From NCBI GenBank assembly GCA_036677805.1, contig JAVBVS010000017.1, forward strand, positions 25,037 to 89,036: 64,000 nt of DNA, given 5' to 3'. This DNA comes from SIG78 sp036677805. GTDB lineage: Bacteria; Verrucomicrobiota; Lentisphaeria; Victivallales; Victivallaceae. Shown here piece after piece: positions 50,928-57,966 of the stretch (within the stretch, counting starts at the first letter, position 1; the number at the start of each line of letters is the position of its first letter). Under the pieces are notes generated by a model, which did no database searches, was not told the origin of the DNA, and saw only the letters and a list, made by a program, of their open reading frames with translations. A program made the position numbers and the translations under genes.

Positions 50928-51584
50928 TTATGGCCGCAAGCCATGACTCAGAAGTGCGTCCAGCACCGCTCCGGCCAGCAATTGATTGCCTGCCGGCGAA
51001 AGGTGAACGCCATCGGGCAAAGTATAGTGCAGCCGACCCTCGGTTCCCCAGCGCTCCCGGATCATCCGATCAAGATCAATCAACGGAAAACCGTTGGTCC
51101 GGGCAAACCACCGGGTCATTTCCCGGTGCGACTCCATTGCGCGGTCCAGTCCGCCCTGAACTTCCAGCTCGATCATGTGCAGCGGGGTATAGCAGTGCAA
51201 TTCGTCGAGAATCGGCGGAAACGTGATCACCGCAACGCGCGTCGCCGCCGGCAGCTCCCGGCGGAAACGCTCCAGATGCTGCTTGAATTCAACCAGCGAA
51301 ACCAGCCGTTCCGGCGACCGGTAATCGTGATTGTTGCCGCCGAACTCCAGCAGCACCCAGTCCGGCCGATGGTGCAGTACATCATGTTCAAACCGCGCCA
51401 TCGCTTCCCGCGCCGAATTGCCGCCCTTTCCGGCGTTCACGACCCGGAACCCAATCTCCGGAAAATGCCGGACCAATCCACGTTCCAGAATCGCCAGCCA
51501 GCGCTCTTCGGGATCGGGAACGCCGGTTTGCGCCTCGGTGATCGAATCGCCGAAAGCGACGACGGTGACCGTCCGCACACTCAT
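50928..51584 (-). CDS. SGNH/GDSL-type hydrolase
   Basis: The 218-residue protein has the four SGNH blocks: VVAFGDSITEAQ (block I, Ser near residue 13), VVNAGKGGNSA (block II Gly), LLEFGGNNHDY (block III Asn) and LPDGVHLSPAGNQLLA (block V Asp and His). Such enzymes are esterases; next to glycan clusters they often remove acetyl groups from sugars, which is inference here. No signal peptide is visible, so the likely place is the cytoplasm. GGGAG lies 8 bp before ATG 51584; the ATG two codons earlier is too close to it. It follows the Gfo/Idh/MocA gene at 51604 by 19 bp and probably shares its transcript. Confidence 0.88.
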   Translation of the reverse strand: MSVRTVTVVAFGDSITEAQTGVPDPEERWLAILERGLVRHFPEIGFRVVNAGKGGNSAREAMARFEHDVLHHRPDWVLLEFGGNNHDYRSPERLVSLVEFKQHLERFRRELPAATRVAVITFPPILDELHCYTPLHMIELEVQGGLDRAMESHREMTRWFARTNGFPLIDLDRMIRERWGTEGRLHYTLPDGVHLSPAGNQLLAGAVLDALLSHGLRP

Positions 51585-51603
51585 ATGCATTTCTCCCGAC
51601 AAG

Positions 51604-52647
51604 TTATCGCCTGACCGGCCAGAGCTGGCGCAAATCGGCCAGTCGATGTTCGTCTTCGGCGCGGTAAAGCTCCCAGATCACCCGCAGCCCGGCCAGCGAA
51701 TCGGGGCCGTTGGTCAACGGTTCGCGCCGCGTTTCCACGCAGTCGAGGAAATGCAGCAGCTCCTGAACCGTCGGCTTCGCCGCCGGCGCGGTCATCAGCT
51801 CCTTCGACCGGCAGTCCTCGGGCTCGCCGGGAACGTGATCCTTGAGGTTGCTGTGGATCAGGAGCCTGCCGTGAGTGATGTCGACTTCGATCATTCCTTT
51901 GGTACAGTGCGCCTGAAAATTGTAACCGTGCTGCGTTCCCCGCGCGCCCCAGGTGCCGAAGTGATAGCCCATCGCCCCGGAAGCGAATTTGATGGTCACG
52001 TTGCTCGACCCCTCCCGCGCCACCCATTCCGCCCCGAGCCGCGTCCCGATATGCGCCCCTTCGACCGGCTCGCCCAGCATCCAGAGCAGCAGATCGATGT
52101 AATGACACCCATGGCTGAAGAGCTGCCCGCCGCCAAGCCGTTTTTCATCCCCCAGCCAGTCGCCCCGCGACAAATCGGTGTACTGTTCAGTCCAGATCGA
52201 CAATTGGAAGCACTTGCCGTAAACCTCTTCGTCGAGCAGCCGCTTCAGCTCCACCAGCAGCGGGTGAAAACGCATGCAGTAGGCCACCATCAGAATCCGG
52301 TCCTTGCCTTCCGCCGCCGCGATCATCCGCCGGCAGTCGGCTTCGCTGTTGGCCAGCGGCTTTTCGCAGAGCACATCCTTGCCCGCATTCAGACAGTCCA
52401 CCACACAATCCGCGTGCAAATGATGCGGCAACGCCTGCAATACCACATCGCAGCTTGACAAAGCATCACGATAATCCGTGAATACCGGCGGATGATTGGG
52501 CAGCAGCGCCGACAGCGCAGCGCCCCGTTCCGGCACGATGTCCACCAGCGCCGTCACCTCCATCCGATCCTGACACGCCTCAAAGCGGCTGGCATGACTA
52601 TTCGCCATCGAACCGCAGCCGATCAATCCCAAACGATGCTTTTTCAT
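51604..52647 (-). CDS. Gfo/Idh/MocA-family oxidoreductase
   Basis: The 347-residue protein shows the Rossmann start RLGLIGCGSMANSHASRFEA, the CEKPLANSEADC motif with the conserved Lys near residue 95, and GGGQLFSHGCHYIDLLLWML near 170 with His-x3-Asp. It is a standard NAD(P)-dependent sugar or cyclitol oxidoreductase; the substrate is not predictable. AAGGAGG gives a strong ribosome site. It is the first gene of a two-gene unit with the SGNH hydrolase. Its promoter (52673-52701) overlaps head-to-head that of the divergent AraC gene, so that regulator probably controls it. Confidence 0.92.
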   Translation of the reverse strand: MKKHRLGLIGCGSMANSHASRFEACQDRMEVTALVDIVPERGAALSALLPNHPPVFTDYRDALSSCDVVLQALPHHLHADCVVDCLNAGKDVLCEKPLANSEADCRRMIAAAEGKDRILMVAYCMRFHPLLVELKRLLDEEVYGKCFQLSIWTEQYTDLSRGDWLGDEKRLGGGQLFSHGCHYIDLLLWMLGEPVEGAHIGTRLGAEWVAREGSSNVTIKFASGAMGYHFGTWGARGTQHGYNFQAHCTKGMIEVDITHGRLLIHSNLKDHVPGEPEDCRSKELMTAPAAKPTVQELLHFLDCVETRREPLTNGPDSLAGLRVIWELYRAEDEHRLADLRQLWPVRR

Positions 52648-52672
52648 GAAACCTCCTTCTGGTTCTTATCAT

Positions 52673-52701
52673 ACTATATTCGAAGAATTTGCTTGACTCA
52701 A
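52673..52701 (-). promoter_or_regulatory. Promoter of the Gfo/Idh/MocA-SGNH unit
   Basis: On the minus strand TTGAGT (52701-52696) and TATAGT (52678-52673) are 17 bp apart. The -35 overlaps the -35 of the opposite promoter at 52693-52720. Confidence 0.65.
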
Positions 52702-52720
52702 ATCATTTTCATGGTATATT
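52693..52720 (+). promoter_or_regulatory. Promoter of the AraC gene, sharing its -35 with the opposite promoter
   Basis: TTGACT (52693-52698) and TATATT (52715-52720) are 16 bp apart. The shared sequence TTGACTCAA serves as -35 on both strands, so only one polymerase could bind at a time. Confidence 0.6.
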
Positions 52721-52732
52721 ATTGCATAAAAA

Positions 52733-52745
52733 CAGAATAATTCTG
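52733..52745. promoter_or_regulatory. Short perfect palindrome, candidate operator
   Basis: CAGAAT-A-ATTCTG lies just after the expected start of the AraC transcript, 13 bp before its ATG. Position fits a repressor site; the protein that binds is unknown. Confidence 0.35.
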
Positions 52746-52757
52746 CTGCACAGCGTT

Positions 52758-53627
52758 ATGAAACCGCATTTTTTCAATCATCAGCTCAATGCCGCACTGC
52801 CCTTTCGCGTCGATCTGATCGTTTCCAGGCCGTTCGCCGTACCGCGCATCCCGGATGTTCACCGCGCCATTCATCTGGCCATGGTTATGGAGGGAAATAT
52901 TGAAGGCATGCTCGGCGGTCACAATTTCCGGTTTTCCGCCGGAGACTGCTATTTGACCGGATACTGGGAGGCGCATGGCGGCCTGCGCAGTCTCTCCGGC
53001 TACCGGATTCTCCTGCTCACGATCGAGCCGGAAGAGCTGGAGCGAGGATTGTTCACGGCCCGGGACCAGTTCATTACGTTGCTGACCTTGCCGGTCTCCC
53101 GGCGTCAACAGCTGGTGGCCGCCGCCGGCACCGCGGATTGCATCCGGCAGGCGCTTCCGGAATTGCTGCCGTCGGAAGATACGACGCTTTTTGCGCAGAT
53201 GGAGAAACGCTGGCTGCGAATCAACGCCATTATTCTGCATCTGCTGGAAAATCTGCAGCTGCCGCCGGATGCGGCGCAGACTCGGACCACTTTCCAGCGA
53301 CTGTTGCCCGCCATGCAGCTTCTGGCGCGCAATGACGGTGCACGAATCAGCGCCGCCGAAGCCGCCGCCAGCTGCAATCTCAGCATCAGCCGGTTCAGTC
53401 ATCTCTGGCGTGACCACTTCGGCAACGGGTTCGGCGCCTTCGAATTGCAATATCGCTTCACCCAGGCGGTCAACGAACTCCTGCGGGACGACGGCACGGT
53501 CAAAGAAGTATCGGCGCACTGGGGTTTCTGCGACGAGAATCACTTCGCCAGGCTTTTCAAAAGTATTTACCGCAGCGCTCCCGGCCGCTATCGCAAGTTA
53601 TCGGAAAGCGGCGACAGCCAAACCTGA
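52758..53627 (+). CDS. AraC-family transcriptional regulator
   Basis: The 289-residue protein has an N-terminal cupin-like sensor (about 45-120: IHLAMVMEGNIEGMLGGHNF, FSAGDCYLTGYWEAHGG) and a C-terminal pair of helix-turn-helices (about 195-285: ISAAEAAASCNLSISRFSHL, VKEVSAHWGFCDENHFARLF, then KSIYRSAPGRYRK). It should respond to a small sugar-like ligand. ATG 52758 begins the recognisable protein; the ribosome site is weak, so expression may be low. It is divergent from the Gfo/Idh/MocA-SGNH unit and their promoters overlap. A strong two-way hairpin separates it from the convergent BatA gene. Confidence 0.87.
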   Translation: MKPHFFNHQLNAALPFRVDLIVSRPFAVPRIPDVHRAIHLAMVMEGNIEGMLGGHNFRFSAGDCYLTGYWEAHGGLRSLSGYRILLLTIEPEELERGLFTARDQFITLLTLPVSRRQQLVAAAGTADCIRQALPELLPSEDTTLFAQMEKRWLRINAIILHLLENLQLPPDAAQTRTTFQRLLPAMQLLARNDGARISAAEAAASCNLSISRFSHLWRDHFGNGFGAFELQYRFTQAVNELLRDDGTVKEVSAHWGFCDENHFARLFKSIYRSAPGRYRKLSESGDSQT

Positions 53628-53636
53628 AAACAATCC

Positions 53637-53676
53637 GGCCGCAATCGCCGGAAGAGCGCCGCCGGCGGTTGCGGCC
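53637..53676. terminator. Strong hairpin between the AraC gene and the Bat operon
   Basis: GGCCGCAATCGCCGG and CCGGCGGTTGCGGCC pair over 15 bp (one T-G pair) around a 10-base loop in the 85-bp gap between convergent genes. No T-run follows, but it is the only barrier between the two transcripts. Confidence 0.6.
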
Positions 53677-53712
53677 ATCAGTTCCAACTCATCCGCAAAT
53701 CAGACTACCCGG

Positions 53713-54747
53713 TTACGGCACCACCAGATCGCGAGTATTTTCGCAGCATAAACCGAGCAGCAGCAGCACCATCGCGACCCCGGCCAGCACCGGGGCGAAT
53801 TCCTGATATTCGACATATTTGGGCTGCTCGAAATTGGTTTTTTCCAGCTGATTGATTTCGCGCATCACCGTCCGCATCCCCTCGGCATCGGCGGCATGAA
53901 AATAACGGCCTTCAGCCCGGGCTGCCATCTCCTGCAGCAATTTCTCATCGAACTCGTCCCGGTATGGCACATAGCGCATCCGACCGAACATATCCTCCTG
54001 CGGCATGAATGCGTTGCCGCTCCCGATGCCGACGGTATAGATCACCACATTTTTTTCTCTGGCCAGGTCCGCCGTCTGAAGCGGCGTCAAGCGGTGGGCA
54101 ACGTTGTTGCTGCCGTCGGTAAAAAGCACCAGCACCCGCCGCGGCGCGGGCGACTCAGCCAACCGGCGGATGCCCGATGCCACCGGACTCGCAATCCCGG
54201 TGGCGTCGCCGATGATGCCCGGCGCGAGTTGTTCGAGGCTTTGGACCAGCCAGTCATGATCCAGCGTCGGCGGCGCCAGATTGAATCCGTATTCGGCGAA
54301 ACCGATCAATCCGATGCGGTCGTTGGGCCGTTCTTCGATGAATTTGCGCAATTCCGTTTTCGCCACTTCAAGGCGGTTCTGGAGCGTCCCCGCCGCCAGC
54401 GCATCGGAAAGCGCCTTCTCGGTCGTTATATGGCGCGGCACATCGACCGCCCGCATGCTGCCGGACAAGTCGAGCACCATGATCATGTCGATGCCCTGAC
54501 TGCGCACCAGCAATTTTTCATCGCCCAGCCGGGGACGCGCCAGCGCGACCGCCAGGGTCAGAAAAGCCAGACCGTAAAGCAGCGCCGGAAGCCACGGCAC
54601 CAGCAGCCGCCGACCGCTTTGGGTTTTCGCATAACCGGCGTCGGGAATCACCACCCCCGGCTGTGCCTTGCGGTAAGCCCAATAATACCAGATCAGCAGC
54701 GCCGGGACGATTCCGGCCAGCATCCAAGGATAGGTCCACAACGTCAT
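53713..54747 (-). CDS. batA: BatA-type von Willebrand A domain membrane protein
   Basis: The 344-residue protein has two N-terminal membrane helices (about 7-23 and 52-70), a vWA domain (about 85-300) with an intact metal site (DLSGSM, Asp93-Ser95-Ser97) and GSNNVAHRLTPLQTADLA near the third motif, and a C-terminal helix (about 318-336). This is BatA of the Bacteroides-type Bat (aerotolerance) system, held in the inner membrane with the vWA domain outside. Its start overlaps the stop of the gene before it (ATGA). The order MoxR, DUF58, anchor protein, BatA on one strand with the remaining Bat genes divergent is unusual; they are normally one operon. Confidence 0.88.
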   Translation of the reverse strand: MTLWTYPWMLAGIVPALLIWYYWAYRKAQPGVVIPDAGYAKTQSGRRLLVPWLPALLYGLAFLTLAVALARPRLGDEKLLVRSQGIDMIMVLDLSGSMRAVDVPRHITTEKALSDALAAGTLQNRLEVAKTELRKFIEERPNDRIGLIGFAEYGFNLAPPTLDHDWLVQSLEQLAPGIIGDATGIASPVASGIRRLAESPAPRRVLVLFTDGSNNVAHRLTPLQTADLAREKNVVIYTVGIGSGNAFMPQEDMFGRMRYVPYRDEFDEKLLQEMAARAEGRYFHAADAEGMRTVMREINQLEKTNFEQPKYVEYQEFAPVLAGVAMVLLLLGLCCENTRDLVVP

Positions 54748-55751
54748 TTCCCCACCTGCCCTTCCGCAGCCGCCGGATTTTCGCCCTGTTCTTCATGCGG
54801 ACGAGTCTCATCCACCAGAATTTCCGCTTTGGCGATGGCATTTTCAAGATATCCCGATTCCGGCGTCTGGCCGGCGAATTTGACCAGATCGGCGGCGGTC
54901 ATGAAGTCCGCCAGATTGCGTCCCTGCTCCGTCGTCAGCGGTGAATCCGGACGCTTCAGTTCCCGCAGGAATTCCCCGGTCGTCTGATGCCGGACCGGCA
55001 GGTGAAAGCGCGCACTCAAATAGTCGCGCACCACGTCGGTCAAACGCGCCACGCACCACGCCGCAGGACGTTCGCCACGCTCCGCCTGGCGGCGCAAGCC
55101 GGCGAGCTCCGCCGCTGCCAGTTCCCACGGCGGCTGCGCCCGCATGCGCAGCGTTTGCCTCCGGCGCACCCATTGCCACAGCAGGACCGACGTCAACAGA
55201 ACTACCGCCGCCGCAATACCCAGCGCCATCCAGAATCCGCGATTATTTCGAGGCGGCGTCAACACTCCGGCCAAAGGCAATTCGGTATTTTCCGGCACGG
55301 CCTGCGACACTGCCGTGACATCCGGCAGATTCACCTCTTCAACCGTCCGTCGCGCCCCCGCGGCAATCATCGGGCGTTCGAAGGTCGCAGCCACCAGCCC
55401 GGCCGGAAGCGTTCCGGTCCGATACGCCCGCAACGGCACCTTGATGCGCACCATCCGGGTCCGCCAGGCGATTTTCTCCAGCCCGAACTCCGGCGCACCG
55501 ACGCCGATGATTCCGGCGCCGGGACGAAATTCAACTTTTTCCAGATTCTGTCCCCATGGCACGGAAAAATCGACCGTGGCAGTCACCACCGCCCCCGGAG
55601 CCGTTTCGCTGTCGGGGGTCATCGTCACGCTCTGAAGCACAATTACGCCGCCGCGGGCCGCTCCGATCCAGGCCATCGCCATGGCAAGCACTGCCGCCAG
55701 AATCAAAACGACAGCAATCCCATACAAGGCGATCCATTTTTTCCTGATCAT
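54744..55751 (-). CDS. Bat-operon membrane protein (DUF4381/BatG-like)
   Basis: The 335-residue protein has an N-terminal helix (about 8-30), a beta-rich outer domain (about 35-170, with VTMTPDSETAPGAVVTATVD), a second helix (about 178-196: ALGIAAAVVLLTSVLLWQW) and a helical cytoplasmic part with VRDYLSARFHLPVRHQTTGE followed by LREL. This is the usual size and layout of the poorly studied protein between DUF58 and BatA in Bat operons. It may anchor or hand over substrate to the vWA proteins. It starts 3 bp after the DUF58 stop and overlaps BatA by four bases, so the three are made in fixed ratio. Confidence 0.75.
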   Translation of the reverse strand: MIRKKWIALYGIAVVLILAAVLAMAMAWIGAARGGVIVLQSVTMTPDSETAPGAVVTATVDFSVPWGQNLEKVEFRPGAGIIGVGAPEFGLEKIAWRTRMVRIKVPLRAYRTGTLPAGLVAATFERPMIAAGARRTVEEVNLPDVTAVSQAVPENTELPLAGVLTPPRNNRGFWMALGIAAAVVLLTSVLLWQWVRRRQTLRMRAQPPWELAAAELAGLRRQAERGERPAAWCVARLTDVVRDYLSARFHLPVRHQTTGEFLRELKRPDSPLTTEQGRNLADFMTAADLVKFAGQTPESGYLENAIAKAEILVDETRPHEEQGENPAAAEGQVGK

Positions 55752-55754
55752 CGC

Positions 55755-56660
55755 CTACGCCTCCATTTTCCGCGCCGGGTTACGCCCGGCCTTTCTGCGC
55801 CGACGGAAGAATTCAATCAGTCCGGCCAACGGATCGACGCCGCACTCGAGGTCGATGGTCTCGACCCCGGAACGGCGGCAGAGCACCTGCCGGTCCGCGG
55901 CCGCCTGAAGCCCGTTGGCGGAAAATGCCGCGCGCTCCGCCCTGGAACCGAGGTGGACGAAGCAACTGCTTTCCGCATCATACAAGTTAACCGCCGTCGC
56001 GGGCGGAATGAATTCCGCCGGATCGTAAATTTTGAGCACCACCACGTCATGCCGCCGATTGGCGATCTTAAGCGCCTTTTCCACCTCGGGCGACGGATCG
56101 ATCATATCGGAAATCAAAAAAATCACACTGCGTTTCTTGAGCACGTTGCACGCATTTTTCAGCGCATGGCCGATATCGGTGGCGCAATCCCGGCAGCCTT
56201 CGCTGCCGGCAACCAGCTCGCGAATCAACCGCAAACCGTGACGCCGGCCGCTGCGCGGGGTCAGAAAAAGCTCCACCTTGTCGGAAAAGAGACTCAGCCC
56301 CACCCGGTCGTGATTGCGGATGGCGCTCATGCCGAGCATGGCTGCGACTTCGATCGCCAGATCGCGCTTGCTTTGGCCGGGACGACCGAACGCGGTCGAA
56401 GCGGAAACGTCAAGCAGCAGCATGACGGTAAGTTCGCGCTCTTCGATGTACTTTTTGACATAGGGTGCGTTGAGCCGGGCGCTGACATTCCAGTCGATGT
56501 CGCGCACATCATCGTCGCAAGTGTACTCGCGCACTTCGTCGAATTCGATTCCACGCCCCTTGAATACGCTGTGATAAGCGCCGCCGATGACCTCGTCGAC
56601 CACTTTGGCGGTGCGGATTTCCAACCGGCGCACCCGGTTGAGCAATTCTGATGTCAGCAT
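55755..56660 (-). CDS. DUF58 (vWA-like) protein of the MoxR/Bat operon
   Basis: The 301-residue protein contains the DUF58 core: GRGIEFDEVREYTCDDDVRD, IDWNVSARLNAPYVKKYIEE and LTVMLLLDVSASTAFGRPGQ, the last being a vWA metal site (Asp-x-Ser-x-Ser). DUF58 proteins are cytoplasmic and nearly always follow a MoxR AAA+ ATPase, with which they are thought to form a chaperone for assembling metal or redox complexes. It lies 34 bp after MoxR and 3 bp before the next gene. The end is rich in Arg and Lys (FRRRRKAGRNPARKMEA), as is common in this family. Confidence 0.92.
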   Translation of the reverse strand: MLTSELLNRVRRLEIRTAKVVDEVIGGAYHSVFKGRGIEFDEVREYTCDDDVRDIDWNVSARLNAPYVKKYIEERELTVMLLLDVSASTAFGRPGQSKRDLAIEVAAMLGMSAIRNHDRVGLSLFSDKVELFLTPRSGRRHGLRLIRELVAGSEGCRDCATDIGHALKNACNVLKKRSVIFLISDMIDPSPEVEKALKIANRRHDVVVLKIYDPAEFIPPATAVNLYDAESSCFVHLGSRAERAAFSANGLQAAADRQVLCRRSGVETIDLECGVDPLAGLIEFFRRRRKAGRNPARKMEA

Positions 56661-56694
56661 AATTGGGCCATCCCGGATTTGACCGTTGCGCCGG

Positions 56695-57717
56695 CTACGG
56701 CGTTCTGAGTTCGTCGAGCAGGCGGTTCACGATCACGTCGGAATCGAGATTTTCCGCTTCGGCTTCATAACTCAGCGTGATGCGGTGGCGCAACACGTCG
56801 AGCGCAACGTCCTTGACGTCCTGCGGAATCACATAGGCCCGGCCGGCCAGCAGGGCCTGCGCTTTGGCGGCCAGCGCCAGCGCAATGGCCGCACGCGGCG
56901 AAGCGCCGAATTCGACCAGATGCGCGATATCATCCAGTCGGGCATCGCTCTGGCGGCTCGACAACTCCTTACGGTGGCCGGGCCGGGTGGCGATCACGAT
57001 ATCAAGAATATATTCGACGATTTTTTCATCGAGGTAAATCTTGTCCAGCGCCTTCCGCGCCGCCAGAATATCCTCCGGCTTGGCGATCGCCATGGCCGCA
57101 TCCGACCAATCGGGGTGGGCGACGCGTTCGAGCACCAGACGCTCCTCGTCGCGCGCCGGGTAGGAAACTTTCAACTTGAACATGAATCGGTCGACCTGCG
57201 CTTCGGGCAAGGGATAAGTGCCTTCCTGCTCGATCGGGTTCTGCGTTGCCAGCACCAGAAAGAGTTCGGGCAGCGCAAACCGTTCGCCGCCGATGGTAAT
57301 CTGTTTTTCCTGCATGGCTTCGAGCAATGCGCTCTGGACTTTGGCCGGTGCGCGGTTGATTTCGTCGGCCAGCACGATATTGGCCACGATCGGTCCCGTG
57401 CGGGTCACGAATTCATGGGTGTCGGCATTGTAAATCCGGGTTCCCACAAGGTCGGCGGGAAGCAAATCCGGCGTAAACTGCAGGCGGGAGAAATCCGCAT
57501 CGAGCGTCTGACTCAAGGTTTTGACCGCCAGCGTCTTCGCCAATCCCGGAACCCCTTCGATCAGGACGTGTCCGCCGGTCACCAACGCCATCAGCAAGCG
57601 GTCGATCAGGCGTTCCTGTCCGGCGATGATCCTTCCCATTTCAGTGCGCAACGGCATCATGAAGGCGGTTTTTTCGCGCAACTCCGCCTGCAGTTCGGCA
57701 AGATTAGGCTGATTCAT
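56695..57717 (-). CDS. moxR: MoxR-family AAA+ ATPase
   Basis: The 340-residue protein has Walker A GVPGLAKT at residues 55-62, Walker B VLADEINRAP near 118-127, sensor 1 VLATQNPIEQEGTYPLPEAQ, and the lid domain with SPRAAIALALAAKAQALLAG, all standard for MoxR. MoxR ATPases work with vWA proteins to mature or insert cofactors in partner proteins. It is the first gene of the minus-strand Bat unit. The 249-bp gap upstream separates it from the divergent BatB-BatC fusion and contains a palindromic candidate operator that could serve both directions. Confidence 0.95.
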   Translation of the reverse strand: MNQPNLAELQAELREKTAFMMPLRTEMGRIIAGQERLIDRLLMALVTGGHVLIEGVPGLAKTLAVKTLSQTLDADFSRLQFTPDLLPADLVGTRIYNADTHEFVTRTGPIVANIVLADEINRAPAKVQSALLEAMQEKQITIGGERFALPELFLVLATQNPIEQEGTYPLPEAQVDRFMFKLKVSYPARDEERLVLERVAHPDWSDAAMAIAKPEDILAARKALDKIYLDEKIVEYILDIVIATRPGHRKELSSRQSDARLDDIAHLVEFGASPRAAIALALAAKAQALLAGRAYVIPQDVKDVALDVLRHRITLSYEAEAENLDSDVIVNRLLDELRTP

Positions 57718-57890
57718 ATTACCCCGCTCCTGTTGTTCGGCATCCTTGAAAAAATCAATTTTACTCGTAAAAGACCACGCTCAAAACCATTTTGTTGCGC
57801 ACGATTTTTCCAAAGCTAAATTTAATGAACAAATCCGGTTTTGCAAGGGTCGAAAACCCGAAAATATCATAAAAAAACATTTTTTTTCGT

Positions 57891-57927
57891 ATGAACGTTT
57901 GTTCATCGGCCAAAGACATGCTATAAT
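57891..57927 (+). promoter_or_regulatory. Promoter of the BatB-BatC gene with a palindrome on its -35
   Basis: TTGTTC (57899-57904) and TATAAT (57922-57927) are 17 bp apart. ATGAAC-GTTT-GTTCAT (57891-57906) is a perfect dyad covering the -35, in the TGAAC-N4-GTTCA form of some TetR-type operators. No TetR gene is in the window. Confidence 0.55.
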
Positions 57928-57966
57928 TTCCGCCAGTGTAATTTCTCAAGGAGTCGGCTGTCGATC

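Noticed and set aside
57847..57859. GGGT-CGAAA-ACCC hairpin as a terminator between divergent Bat units
   Set aside because: Only four base pairs and placed between two diverging start regions, where no terminator is expected.
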